In this document: in pieces, positions 44,122 through 56,600 of the stretch
Position numbering within the stretch: the stretch's first letter is position 1
Layout: each line of letters starts with the position of its first letter
Assembly (NCBI GenBank): GCA_940337035.1
Contig: OW679203.1
Coordinates: forward strand, 77,143,061 to 77,207,060
DNA: 64,000 nucleotides
Origin: Agriotes lineatus
Taxonomy: Eukaryota > Arthropoda > Insecta > Coleoptera > Elateridae
Direction of reading: 5' to 3'
The notes under the pieces: model-generated
The model's input: the letters and a program-made list of their open reading frames with translations, nothing else
What the model was told of the DNA's origin: nothing
The model's database searches: none
Translations under genes and position numbers: made by a program

Positions 44122-44212
44122 CTAAAAGAAACGATATTAGACCTTATTCTCACCTCATCATTAAAGCTGTGATTAACTAAAGTAACTTTTAACTGTAAGA
44201 GAAACAATATAG

Positions 44213-44285
44213 TCACTTATAATACCATGAGTAGCCAAAGTTATGTCGAATATTTTTGCTGTGGTATCACGAATGTGGTTAGGAC
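44213..44285. repeat. Remnant arm of foldback A in GR-2 intron 1
   Basis: AATACCATGAGTAG-CAAAGTTATGTCGA-TATTTTTGC-GTGGT-TCACGAATG matches the complement of the right arm of 2088-2263. The left arm is missing. Confidence 0.75.
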
Positions 44286-44289
44286 GACT

Positions 44290-45030
44290 GCGAACGTGTG
44301 TAAATCAGATAACAACAGAGTGTGCTATTGATCGTAACACATTCGTATATAAATCAAACCAACAGATAAATTTGCCTATCAATGAGACAGCATCTAGCGA
44401 AGACAATTTGAGATCAGCCTTTTAATATAACTATTAGATACCGTAATATCTGAAACCTTCCAATTTTGAGACTGCAAGTGATTGGTGGCGCCTGGTATTA
44501 AAATATAACAATATCATGAATCCACTCCCTTCTCCTGAGCTAAGTTAGCGGGCCCCGATAAACGCTAATTATCACTGGATCATTTTAGGAAATTCATTGC
44601 TTGCTTGCCTATATTGACTGGATTAAACTGGTTATTGTTGTCCCTTGTAGCGATTACATCGTGAGCGTTGGGCGACTGACATTGTCATCAAGAAATGGGC
44701 GCCTAGGTGAACCGACAAGAAGAAAATTTCAAGCTGAAAACTAAACCGTATCTAATATCAGGCATTCTAATGCAAATGTGCGACATACTTCTAGTCGGAA
44801 TAGATTAACAACAAACGCGATTGGACGGTAACATCCTTCAATTGAATTTGGAGTAAAGATGCAATGACAGAAAGATGTTATAAAATGCATTTCAAGCAAA
44901 ATAAAGTCACGCGTAAGTCTGTCCTCTTCTACCCTCGATATTGAGGCTTGTATAATTAAGAACACGGGAGGGACCAACCATCCAGCTCTTCCTCAAGTAA
45001 CTTTTTCTTCAAGTATGTAAACAATTTCAT
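44290..45030. other. GR-2 intron 1, unassigned part
   Basis: No coding similarity recognised. Confidence 0.5.
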
Positions 45031-45039
45031 TGTGTCATT

Positions 45040-45490
45040 TATGTTTTGGTCTTCCTCGTCTTCCGTTTTCATCCATTACCATGGTTTCAAGTCCTCTTCG
45101 TGTTCTCTGATGTTGACCCTGAACATAAATATCTGATTTTGTTGATGTTCATGGACAGTCCCTCGTTTTCGTAGTTCTTTTTAATATTCCCTGTTATATA
45201 TTGCAAATCTTCCTCATTTCATACCAAGAAGACTCGGTCATAAATAAATTGAAAATAATATATAGTCGGGTTGCTCAGAAGTAGACCCATTCCTGCACAT
45301 TTTCTCTTAAGTTTGTCAATGATTTGTATTTTAATTTTTGAATTTCTGTATAGTTCCTAGCTGGATTTAATAAAGGTGGTATTAACTTAGGTATTCTCTC
45401 TTGCTTGCCACATTTTGGCAATCGGACATTTTTATATGCATTGGTAAAATCGAAAAATAGTAGAATTTTTTTATATGTGTCTACGTTCAA
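45040..45490 (-). pseudogene. RTE-like LINE reverse transcriptase relic
   Basis: Minus strand: KKILLFFDFTNAYKNV (RT palm 'FxDFxxAYDxV', here Asn for catalytic Asp) with LPKCGKQERIPKLI. After a gap the relic continues IYDRVFLV.NEEDLQYITGNI, KKNYENEGLSMNINKIRYLC (ADDxxxxxxxxxDLxxMxxxLxxxYxxxGLxxNxxKTxYL pattern). Same family as the relics in GR-1 intron 1. Confidence 0.75.
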
Positions 45491-45499
45491 GAAACGGGA

Positions 45500-47380
45500 A
45501 GCGGTGGCGGTGGCAGCCTTCGTCGTCTTCTAAGATTTTCTTTATAATCTACCAAAAACGATTAGCAGTAGTAAGTATACCATTGGAATATCAGACATAG
45601 TACGAACAATCTTTTTATGTATAGGTACTATTACTGCCACTTTCTAACATCGAAGTCTTTGTTACGACATGAAATTGATTGTACGACTCTTTATGGCTTG
45701 AGGATGCCAAAAGCACACGTCACGTTTGGAACATTTACTGCTTGCCCCTGAACAGACTACAACCACGACTGAAACGCTCAGTGAGAGGGGCGGGGTTCTT
45801 TTAACGAGACAAATCTTTAGGAACAAGCGTGACCACATAGACAGGGTGTTGATGAATAAAGAGCGGGCCACGAACTTTATGTATAAAACAAAACCCACCC
45901 TTGGCAGAAGTTTGAAAGCTAAAAGGGGGTGAAGGGTGTTAGCCTTGATGCTCCCGGAAGTCGACAGCCAGAGCGCTGGAAGTTACTTGTCGCTCGCAGG
46001 TTTTGACCAAGATCCACTGTACAGAATCATACATAGGTTGCCGCTAATGGCAAGAGCATACCAAAACACAATAAATACATGAACCAAAGCACAGTTAAAG
46101 AAAACACAGTGGTAACATTTAACAAACGGGGTCGATTGATCTTTGAATAAAGCAAATAAACGTGAATTTACATCAGTTTCCACATATCCAAACAGCATAA
46201 TGAAACTAAATTTCAGGTGCGTTGCCAAGCAACAGAATACACTGGTACTATTACAATTAAAATTGACTAAGCCACACAATCTTGGGTTACGTGCAGGCAC
46301 ACCAGAAAAGTTTACGCCCGCCCGTTTAATAACAGCATAATATTTAAATAGTTAAAAGACAAGCCGGTGTGTAATTATCCGCGCCGGCTGCAAATGACTA
46401 ATACTAGCGCCGGCACTAGGTTGCGGAACGCTGCAAAACCAGTACATGGTGAGAATAGACTCGGAACTTGCTCCAACAGTGAAATGCGATGCGACACACC
46501 AGATTCCTCGCCGAAACGGAAATTGTAATCGTGAAGCGTAGAGGAAACGCACGAAAAACACATAAAAGCCCAACGGTTTGGTTCTTCGCTAAATGATCCG
46601 CTCGAAGGCGGTTGTTAAAGCCACAAGGCGATGTACGGCACGATATGAGGAAACCAATGGGCCCAAAAGGCATACCCCAACTGCACAACACTACATATGA
46701 ACTTGCTTTTACGTCGTTTCAGGATCGAGACCTCTAGACGACGGGAACTCACTTATAGGGAGATTTTACACACACAAAACGTAACAAACGGAAGCTGCCC
46801 CCGCGGCTCAGGCCACAGGGGGCGACGTAAACACCACACGTCAAAAAACCACTTGCTGTTATGTGCAAAGCTAGTGTCAGAATCCTCGCTCAAGCGACGT
46901 TTCTGCCAGAAGAAATCTGGAGGGGGACTGGCTATTCGTCCCTAAAACTAACGATCGACATTCACGTGTTGCATGCGGTCAGACAAAAGCGGGATAAAAC
47001 ACTCGTTCTCTCTCAGTCCTGCTCACACAAACTGCTAAATTGAGCGAAATAATGCTTCACTGAAATCGAGCGTTTGCTACGAAACTCCCGTCCACAGACA
47101 GATCGATAAAGGACACGTGCGCCAAATAGCTGACGAGACATCCGCCAGGCTTTGAAAAGTATATAAAATGTGCTTGTACAGCGTAGAAGACAACGCGGAA
47201 TCTCTCGGCTGTTGCTTTGATATTAGTTGGTATAATAACTTACGTTCGCGTTCTCCCATATTCCATCTCCTTAATAGAAAACTGGCACAGCCATATTTAA
47301 CAAATTTAATTGGGCGGTAATATGACAGATTCAAACACACTCCTTTCACGTGATACTGACACTTTTCACGTCAAGTTAAT
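45500..47380. other. GR-2 intron 1, unassigned part
   Basis: A GC-richer interval at 46350-47060 with several short overlapping frames on both strands, none with a motif or splice support. Could hold a diverged repeat. Confidence 0.4.
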
Positions 47381-47382
47381 AT

Positions 47383-47560
47383 GGCTCCTTTAAACGTAGC
47401 TCAGAGATCCATAATTCGCACCAGATTGAAAAATGGGTGAACATGAGGCAAATTGCGCATGAGCTTAGAATTAAGAAAAGCACGGTCTTAATCGCTAATA
47501 AAAATTGCGAGACTGGAACGGTCGACAGGAAGAAAGGAAGAATTGCACAACTTTTTTTTT
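47383..47560 (+). pseudogene. Tc1-type transposase N-terminal fragment
   Basis: MAPLNVAQRSIIRTRLKNG followed, one frame over, by NMRQIAHELRIKKSTVLIAN and CETGTVDRKKGR: the paired helix-turn-helix DNA-binding start of Tc1-like transposases. Truncated after a T run at about 47552. No catalytic domain nearby. Confidence 0.75.
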
Positions 47561-48888
47561 TTAAATTAGGGTATATTGATATTGTCACTGTCTTAGTTTT
47601 CTATGAAAGGGACGTTGACATTTTCGCCGTAAAAAGTTTTTTATTGATTCAAAGAATATTTTCGTTTTTCACTCTTCTTAGCGTTTGTTCACTTATTTAA
47701 ATATTATTAATTGCCCTGGTCGATGATAGGGGCGATACTTTAGTTATGGGCTTATTAGTTCATTGTTTTCGTTTGGAGTTAGGCAGGTAGAGAGATGCAA
47801 CACAGCCAAATGCTCCATTTTTGCGGCGTAGGGTTTGCGATATGAAAGCGCCTGAAGTCTAGAGAGAAATAAAACTTCGCCTCATTCCTACCGACTTGTT
47901 TAGCCTTCACGTCGGTATTGTTGACACTGCTCTAAGCTGTATAAATATTTACTGTCATTTCTAAACAGCTTCTACAAAGCTTGTAGATTCTGCATATTCT
48001 CCTTACCTTCTCATAGCCAGAATTTACCTACTATTTTCATCAGAATAAAACCTCAGTTCAATTTACGGACACCCGATTTGAGAATCTCCCCATCAGAAAG
48101 GGCAGTGAATATTGTCAATAAACAGGATTTGAACAATCCTAATAGGTTTCGGCCGCTTTGCTGCAGAACAATCAATTCAATAGCTGTCAGTTCTAGGTGC
48201 TGCCGTCTTATGTTATTATCTGTACCATCACTTTGCCCGTACTCTATACCACTGCATGTAGGTGATTTTATGCTCGATTTAAACGTTAATAGGTAGAGGC
48301 AAAGTTGATACTTCTCTGCACCCACTTCAACGACAGTCCCGCGCCGAGGTTGCTCTCTTCTGGGATAGGAGCCATCAATCAGCTTTTGGGCGAGAATTTA
48401 TAATACAGTGGCGCCCGGCAAATTATTGTTATATATTCTACCTAATTTACAAAGCTACGCTCTCAAAATAGACTCACGCCTGTCTCCGACTGTAGTTATC
48501 TGGATGTAGAATGTATCAGGCGATATCTTTGAAACAATTCTTTACATTAAAACACACAAAGATTTGAAAATGAATGACGGTAAAACTGAAGGAAGTAGAA
48601 CATAATCGCAAAGAAGTAAACACAGTGCATTATACAAGTAATAAACACAACAACAAATACTACACTAGGTTGAACAAAAAGATTCGGTAAAAACCCTTTT
48701 CTCCAATAAGCGCCAAAGTCGTACACAGCTCAAGTTTAAAATTAAAAAATAGATTAATTTTTCGGAGTTTTTAATTTGTAATGTGTAAACTGACTTTTGC
48801 GCAACCAAGGTAGTCCCAGTACTTGATAATAGGCATATTAGCCGACTTTCCTGCAGAAAGTCATGTTTATTTTTATTACAATACTTAC
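47560..48888. other. GR-2 intron 1, proximal part
   Basis: No recognisable genes. Frame 48053-48325 (-) lacks motifs. Confidence 0.45.
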
Positions 48889-49797
48889 ATGCTTAGCTAG
48901 TAGACTGCAACAAAGAATTAATGATAAAACTTCAGATCCATTTACAACCAACCACAGTAAGTTGGCGAAGATACTTTCAACTGCTACAGTTTCTGCTCTG
49001 AGCAAATACGAGAATATATGGTAAGATTGTACCGTTATTTCACAACAACTGAGAGCTAAGGTGGGTACAATCCATATAATACGAGATTTGTTAATGATTT
49101 CAACTGTTTCATTTAACCATTGTTGAATACTAGCAATTCTGTTCACTTGATGGTGCATCTTAGCGCAATTTATTAGTTTCTGCATAGATTGGTATCGAAC
49201 AACTAGCGATAGTAACCAGCACCTCAAAACAATGTTCTGGCAGATTTTGTAGAAATGCAATGTGATAATTAACGAATAAGAAACAAAAAAAGGAATATTA
49301 CTCAACTGGCCTAATCGACAGCAAAGTACACCCATAACCAAAGCAATGCACGCGAGAATAATCGAAAATATAGTAATATTTCTTGATTTTGTGTAATTTA
49401 TCGTAACTCCAAGTTGATGAATTCTTTGGTCAACTTTAATTATTCTGTTAATATGACGTATTACTACGTCTACAGAAACGGCATTGTTGACAAACACAGT
49501 GAAAACCACAAGAAGTATAATATGCATTTCGCATTTGAGAAGTTTTTCCTGTAGTGATGTGTGGGCTTCCATTGTATAAAATATGTCATGTATTAAAAGT
49601 ATACCAGCAGTCAACAATAAAACCCACAGGTAGAAAATTAATTTATACGGGCCTAAATAGTTGAATTTTACAAAAACCCTATCTGTTAATGGCCCGTTTA
49701 CTTTAAACTGAGCTGAACCAATCCACTTCAAAAGTGTGTAACCAGGTGATAATTCTGTCCAAAAGTCAGAGTTATACTGCAAATCTAATGCGTCCAT
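48889..49797 (-). CDS. Gustatory receptor GR-2, exon 1
   Basis: 303 codons from ATG 49797 to donor CAT|GTAAGTATTG (48888). The frame is open from an upstream ATG at 49851, but the 49797 Met (MDALDLQYNSDFWTELSPGY) aligns with the GR-1 start and the bases before it resemble the GR-1 untranslated leader. Six hydrophobic segments, LSPGYTLLKWIGSAQFKV and GPLTDR near the N-terminus, CCSLLAKH at the exon end. It is 13 codons shorter than GR-1 because of a gap near residue 280. No internal breaks. Its 4.8-kb first intron contains LINE, Tc1 and foldback debris. Likely a taste or contact chemoreceptor if its last exon exists. Confidence 0.9.
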
Positions 49798-49869
49798 GGC
49801 CCTGGTTCTTGCAAAAGCTAATTGCTGTACGACAATAATAAACTGCGACAATAGTTCAATGTAATGCTA

Positions 49870-50742
49870 TATGGAACAATCATAACATGAAATTAAGTAG
49901 GTATTGTAATGGATTAGAGGAGCTATTTATCGATTATTATGCAATTAGTAGATTATTCTACAGCCTTGTCGAATAATAATAACCAATAATTTACCATTAT
50001 TTGAAGTTGAACTCAGATATGGCTTTTACATCTATAACAATATTTTCTCAAAATAAAGATATGCAAGTTTGCTCTGAAATTAATAATTCTTTAACGAAGG
50101 ACAAGCAAATAGCCCCATTTATCATATACTGGACCGTTCCTTTGAAGTGGTTAACCTAGCCCTACAACTATTAATTATAAAACAGATATAGACAATCTAA
50201 GTTCAATTTACCATAACCTTTTCAAGTAATTAACTCTTGTAATTACATTTCTCAAATTTTTCACATTTTAACAACCCATAATTTTTCATAATATCAGTCT
50301 TTGAAACTTTAAAAATTTAATTTAATACAACCCTGCGTAAATTAATAGCAAGCTACATATTCTCATACCGACAGCACAGGATGATAAAAAATTAAGGAAA
50401 CAACCTTGCATGCATTTATCTAAAATTCATTTACTTTCTGCATTCCACTATGCTTATACCAAATGTTAACTTTACATTTAAAATTTTCATTGCGCAGTGT
50501 GCACTCCATTTTCTGTCTTTTATTAAAATAAATTATTTTAATCAACATGTTAACCATATAAAATTTTAACATAAAAACTAAAATGAAAACTTCATTAATA
50601 AAAAATTCGTAATTAATTCAGCTCTATGTCAAATTTCAACTATGTAATATCGTTATGTAAGTATGCAGGTTTTATTGAGGTGAATATATTCGCTAATCTG
50701 TGTTCTTCCTTTCAGAAAAAAATTTTTAAACTATATATTTTT
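49870..50742. other. No gene recognised
   Basis: Very AT-rich upstream flank of GR-2 reaching a Penelope-like element. No promoter element can be assigned with confidence. Confidence 0.5.
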
Positions 50743-50913
50743 AACAACTGATGATAAGTCGCGAAACGTCTTGTAATTTTTAAAAGTTTTAAAATATTAA
50801 ACATGTTACGACTTATTGATTTTTTATTATTCCAACAGTGAAAATCATGCATTAATAATATAACAAATATTTTCAAAATTTTATTGACGTAATTTATCTC
50901 CATAAACTATGTT
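50743..50913 (+). repeat. Left pseudo-LTR with hammerhead-like motif
   Basis: ACAACTGATGATAAGTCGCG + AAACGTCTTGT at 50745-50775 resembles a type I hammerhead core (CTGATGA...GAAAC) as found in Penelope-like pseudo-LTRs. Stem II appears shortened. Confidence 0.6.
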
Positions 50914-50964
50914 AAATTTCTAAATGTCAATTTTCACAACTTAAATTAATAAAACGAATCTGCA

Positions 50965-52525
50965 TTGAAGACAAAGATTCACCCACCTGGAGAAGCAACA
51001 CCTCCATTTCAACCTCAATCAAGATCTTGCCTGATTTCTACAACTAATCACCCCATGAGTCAACCCTGTGAGCCGTACCTCAACCGCATCAAAATGGACG
51101 CCCCTATACCACAACACGGCTTCTACAAATTTATCCAAACAAATTATGGTGCCCAACAGGAAGATCTATTCCGTAATTTCAGCAAAATCAATAATTCAAT
51201 TGTAAAGGTAAGCGAACAAATTTATTTCCTTAAAACCTGTAAAAAACTGTTTAATACCAAAGTTTCTACTTTTGAAAAATTCACATATTACTATTCAAAA
51301 TGATAAATATAAAAATCAATTTTTAGAGATTCAAAATAGAACTGCAATGAAAAATTTAACTTTATTAATAAAAAAAATTATATCTATTTAAACACTTTAA
51401 AACAAAAAATGCAGGATTGTTTCAATAATTTTACTAATAAAAATGCAGTAATAAATTTCCTAGCAACTAAAATAAAGCAGAATTTAAATTTGAGAACTGT
51501 ATTACACACAAAGTTAAATAAAAAAAAATCGACCAACTCTTTAGAAACAACCAATAGTATTCTAGTAAAAGCAATCAAACATACTCAAATGTTTTAAAAT
51601 TAAATCATCCTTTGAAGTCCATTTTATCAAATAATGAAAACTCAAATAATTCCATTTATATCTTAACTGACATAAACATTCCTAAAAAAGTTAATAATAT
51701 TTTAAAATTAGGTCCAAAATTTAATCATTACTGATCGAAAATATATTTTGTAATATTGAAAACGGAATTCGTGATTTAACACAACCTAAAGAAAATTCTA
51801 TTCGCGCTAACATTTGCAATATTTTTACTAATTTTAAACATAACAAAAATAACCAACAATCTCTTACTTTCGAACCATTGCAATACAACAAGGAACTAAC
51901 TAAAAATATAAATGAAACAAAAAAGTTTTTAAACAATAATAAAGAGCTAATTGTAACTTCTGCAGACAAAACACAAAAGACAGTTAAAATGACTAAATTG
52001 ATTACCATGAAAAAATTACTGTTTTATTAAGCGATGAAAATACATATAAAAAAGAACTTAAAGATCCTACCTTAATCATTCAAAATAAAAACAACAAAAT
52101 AATTAAAAATGTATTTGTCAAAAAATTCATTGATAATATTACATATAAAACTTTAATTTCACATAATGGTCTTCCTCCTAAAATATACGGATGACCAAAA
52201 TTACATAAAGACAATATACCATCAAGACCTATTGTGGCATTTTATATGAGTCCAACCTACAATTTATCAAAATTTCTGTTAAACATTTTAACTAATGTAA
52301 CATCGCTTAATAAATTCAGCATTCAAGACTCATGGAAATTCAAAGAACATATCACCAAACTTAACCATAACCCTACTCTTTTTTCATTAGATGTAGTCTC
52401 TCTGTATACAAACATACCGATCGATCTTGCTTTGAATACTATAAAAAATAACTGGAATAGATTTAAAAAACATACTAACATTCCACTAAATGAGTTTATT
52501 CAAGCTGTAGAATTTGTCTTAAATA
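50965..52525 (+). pseudogene. Penelope-like reverse transcriptase relic
   Basis: Broken frames include LLSDENTYKKELKDPT, GLPPKIYG.PKLHKDNIPSRP (PLE 'GLPKIHKxxxPxRPI') and, in one open stretch from 52234, SPTYNLSKFLLNILTNVT then LFSLDVVSLYTNIPIDLALN (RT palm Asp motif 'SFDVVSLFTNIP'). The frame ends at the start of the right terminal repeat, so YxDD and the nuclease are deleted. Confidence 0.85.
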
Positions 52526-52683
52526 CAACTGATGCTGCAACCATAAGTTGCAAAACGTCTTGTAGGTAATTTTTAAAAGTTTTAAAATATTAAACATGTT
52601 AGGACTTATTGAATTTTTATTATTCCAATATAACACATATTTTCAAAATGTTATTGACATAATTTATCTCCATAAACTATAAT
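52526..52683 (+). repeat. Right pseudo-LTR with hammerhead-like motif
   Basis: CTGATGC then a perfect hairpin GCAAC-CATAA-GTTGC (52535-52550) then AAAACGTC: hammerhead layout with stem II intact but two core changes (A to C in CTGATGA, G to A in GAAA). Confidence 0.6.
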
Positions 52684-52689
52684 CACAAA

Positions 52690-53125
52690 ACAAAACACAA
52701 GACAGGTCACACACAAAAAGTTCACAATTGTCAAACACGAGTGTCATGTCAACCGAAGCAGGTGTGTTTAAACTGAGCGTGTGGACGACCGTGGTCCCAT
52801 TCGCAATAACGAACCCTCATTATTAAATGAAATGTACTTTGTAGTTTTAAAAAACACAACCAATATGCATAATCAGTATTTGTGTTCTGTGATAATTTTC
52901 CTATGAAAAGTAATGGGAAGTTTGTTTACAAACGCCGACTGAAGCGCGGGTAATCCGCGCGTCAAGATATTTGCTTTGCCGGCGTTGGTACTGGGGCAAG
53001 ACTGGAATTCGTGTTTACAACGAGACCGATATACAGGGGATTGTCGGGAAGTTTTACATCTCGTGTAATGAATTAGAAGTATAATTCAAAGCCACAGTCT
53101 TATAGCTCTTCCTGGAAGTTTTAGG
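52690..53125. other. No gene recognised
   Basis: Intergenic spacer between two transposons. No motif. Confidence 0.5.
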
Positions 53126-53615
53126 TTATATCCCAAAAAGAATGGGACACCGATTAGTCATAGATTCCTTACGTCATAACAAATCGATTAAACCCAATAT
53201 ACCTTTGTACAAAGTCCCTTCAGTAAGAAGTTACAGGGCCTTGAAGTTCTATTTTTTATTTTTTATTTTTTTGCTTATTTCCACAAATGTATATATATCG
53301 ATTTGAATTTTGGGATACGTACTTACTATTATGTACTGCAATAACTAAAAAAAATTCATAAATTGTACTCGACTGTAAGAGGCACTTTACCTATCTTTCA
53401 AAGTTTTTTTAGCTCTAACTTCGTTATCTGTAACTTTTTTAAAAATTTTAGGTTATTATCTGAAAGAGAATTAAAAATCACATAAATAATGTGTTATTAG
53501 TTCTTAAGCCTAAAAGCAACCGTTTACCTTAAAATGCCCATCAAAGGTTTTTGGTTGTCATTAAGACGAGCAATTATCAAGTAGCCACGATCACAAAAAC
53601 AATGGTCATCTAGTA

Positions 53616-56600
53616 GTAGTAGTAGTAGTAGTTGTGGGGAGACCGAAGTCTAGCAAGTAGGCCACCATAGGCCCTTTTTGCCAACCCCATGCCATCCCCT
53701 CAACCGCCTTCATTATCGTCCTCTTCGATGGGCTCTTCTCCCTGCTTAAACCTTCCTGATTTTCTAATGAAGATCAGAATTTCGGCCCAGGATAGGGAGT
53801 TCAACTCTTCCATTCGAAGCGTAGGTGCTCCAAAGGTTCTATACCTCAGTCGCTGGTACGCTTCACATTCTCCCAAGTAGTGAAAGGACGTTTCCTCGTC
53901 CCTCCCACATCTTGGGCAAATGGGATCTTCCTCTACTCCTATCAGAGTTAGGTGTCTCTTTAGTTTACAGTGGCCTGTCAAGATCCCTATCAAAAGATTT
54001 GTGGTTCTTCGGCTCCTTCCCATTAGCCAGACCGATTTCTTTGAATCAAATCCCGCTATGTGGTACTTTGCCTGACGACAGCCCCTGCATCCTTTCCACT
54101 TTTCCTCGCTGGTCTTGTAGGCCCACCCGGTTAGGGCTGCTGAGACCTGCTGCCTTGTTATACCCAAAAAAGGTTCCGGTCCAAAACAAGTTTCCCCGGC
54201 TCCGAGTTTGGCTAGTTCGTCCGCCTTCTCGTTGCCTTGGACCCCCGTGTGTCCCGGGACCCAGATGAGCTCGACGTCCTTTTCCCTTGCCAATTCGGCT
54301 AAAGCATCTCCACATTCCTGGACAAGAGCTGATCTTGTCCTGGCCGAGAAGATTGCTTTTAGTGCGGCTTGGCTATCGGAGCAAATATAAATTTTTTGCT
54401 CTGGGGATATCCTGACCTCGTTCCTTGTTGCCACCGATAGGATGGCATAAACTTCTGCTTGGAATACCGTGGTGAATCTTCCTAAAGCATAGCTTTCTTG
54501 CACCCCCCGGCCTTCCATATAAATGCCTGCTCCAGAGGATTGCCTTTCCGCCACTCGAGAACCATCCGTGTAGCATATCAAGGCATTCGACTGGAGCTTA
54601 ACCCTTTTTTGCTCCCACTGTTCCCTTGTTGGGATAGTGAGAGAGAAACCTTTTTCTAACCTTAGCCGGTCCTCTGCTTCGGTTACCCTGTAGGCTGATA
54701 GAGGTATTTCTCTAGCAGCCATGTCGGCGATCCTAGCATGGCCCGTGCGAACTCCCTGGTCATTCCATAGCCCCGTATCCCGCATTCTGAGGTGGGTAGC
54801 CATGGCCTCTCTCTTTATCCAAGTGTCGAGGCCCGGGAGTCCCAGTATTACCTCCAGTGCGGCTGTTGGGGTTGTCCTCATTGCCCCTGTAATTCCGAGA
54901 CAGGCTAGTCGTTGGACCTTTGCCAATCTTACGGAAATACTGGGGCGCTCTACACTAGGCCACCAGACCACTGAGCCGTACTGAACTCTTGGCCTTACTA
55001 CCAATGTGTAGAGCCAGTGCAGAATCTTGGGGTTTATCCCCCAGTTCCTGCCTATAACTCTGCGCAACTGCCATAAGGTCGTTGTCGACTTCTTCACCGT
55101 CCTGTCGACATGCGACCTCCAACTTAATTTGCTGTCGAGGATTACCCCCAGGTACTTGACCTCTTGCACTAATGCAAGTGGTCTTCCGTACATAATGGGT
55201 ATCCTCAGACCCTGAAGTTTTCGTCTTTTTGTGAAGAGAATGATCTCAGTCTTTAGTGGGTTTACCGACAGACCTTTCTCTTCACACCATCTTTCAATAA
55301 TCCTGCAAGCTACCTGCATTCTATCGCAAACGACGTTTAGGAACCTGCCAGTAACAAGTACCAGTCCATCGTCTGCGTATGCTTGTGCATAGAAGCCCTC
55401 TTCCGTTAGGCATCCCAGTAGACCGTCCATTATAAGACACCACAGGTGAGGTGAGAGGCAACTGCCTTGCGGGCAACCTCCCGTCACCCTGGCCCTCACT
55501 GAACAGTCCCCTAGGTTTGCCGTCACGGTTCTTTGCTCCAGTGCTGTTCTCACCCAACTGACCAGAACGGGAGGGGTTTCCCTGGCCTGTAAGGCTTGAC
55601 ATATTGTAGCCGTTCTTGCCTTGTCAAATGCGCCTTCAATGTCAAAAAGTACTGCAAGGGCCACTTCCTTATAGTGTAGTGCCCTTTCGACCTTGTGCAC
55701 GACAGCGTGGAGTGCAGTTTCGGTCGATCTTCCACGTCTGTATGCGTGCTGATTCCTGTGGAATGGGTGTGTTCTTATTACCCTTTCCGTTAGATGCCTA
55801 TCAATGATCCTTTCCAAGGTCTTTAAAAGAAAGGATGTAAGACTAATGGGCCTAAATGATTTGGCAGTTGTGTAGTCCTCCCTTCCCGTCTTGGGAATAA
55901 AGACCACTCTGGCTGCCTTCCACTGTTCTGGGACCCATCCCATTGCTACGCTGGCCCTATATACCCTTACTATATGTGGAAGAAGGATATCCAGGCCTTT
56001 CTGAAGCAATGCTGGGAAGATCCCATCTGGCCCCGGCGACTTAAAGGGATCAAACTCCTGTACTGCCCATGTGACTGCACCTTCCGTTATAATTCCCTCA
56101 GCGAACTGCCAGTTCTCTATAGGAACTGGTTCCTGTTCCGCTATGGGTGCTAACTGGATGGCGCCGTCTCCTGGAAAGTGGACTTCCAGGAGATGTTGTA
56201 ACGACTCCTCTCTGGATGTTGTCCACATCCCATCGGCCTTTTTTAGCGCTCCTACTGTTTGACTAGTTTCGCGGCTTAAGATTTTCATCAGTCTAGCAGA
56301 GTCTGATACTGAGTTTAACTCTGCACAGTATTTCTGCCAGCTAGATCTTTTGCTGCGCCTTAACTCATTTTTAAACCTATTCCTGGCCGTTTTGAAAGTG
56401 TCCCATGAGGCCTGTGTCCCTTCTCTGATAGCTCGATTAAAGATTCGCCTGGATTCCTTGCGCAGATCGGCTAGAGTGCCGGTCCACCATGGTACCCTAC
56501 GAACTCGAGCCTCCCTGAGAGGACAAGCCTCCTCATAAGCTGAGACAATTTTACTTGCCAGTTGCTCTACGTCTTTACTTAATTGTTCTTTTGTGCATAT

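Larger units (their letters stand above)
50743..52683 (+). mobile_element. Penelope-like element, internally deleted
   Basis: Direct terminal repeats at 50743-50913 and 52526-52683 (shared ACGTCTTGTAATTTTTAAAAG-like block, TTTTAAAATATTAAACATGTT and AATTTATCTCCATAAACTAT) enclose a decayed RT. Penelope-like elements carry such pseudo-LTRs. Coding pieces run 50965-52525. The 3' part of RT and the GIY-YIG nuclease are missing. Confidence 0.8.

Noticed and set aside
45983..46945. Cluster of short ORFs in a GC-richer interval
   Set aside because: Overlapping on both strands, no domain, no conserved splice signals. Inside GR-2 intron 1.
48053..48325. 90-codon minus-strand ORF
   Set aside because: No recognisable motif, and it lies within the inferred GR-2 first intron.
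49798..49851. Upstream ATG of GR-2 exon 1
   Set aside because: Alignment with the GR-1 leader and start favours ATG 49797.
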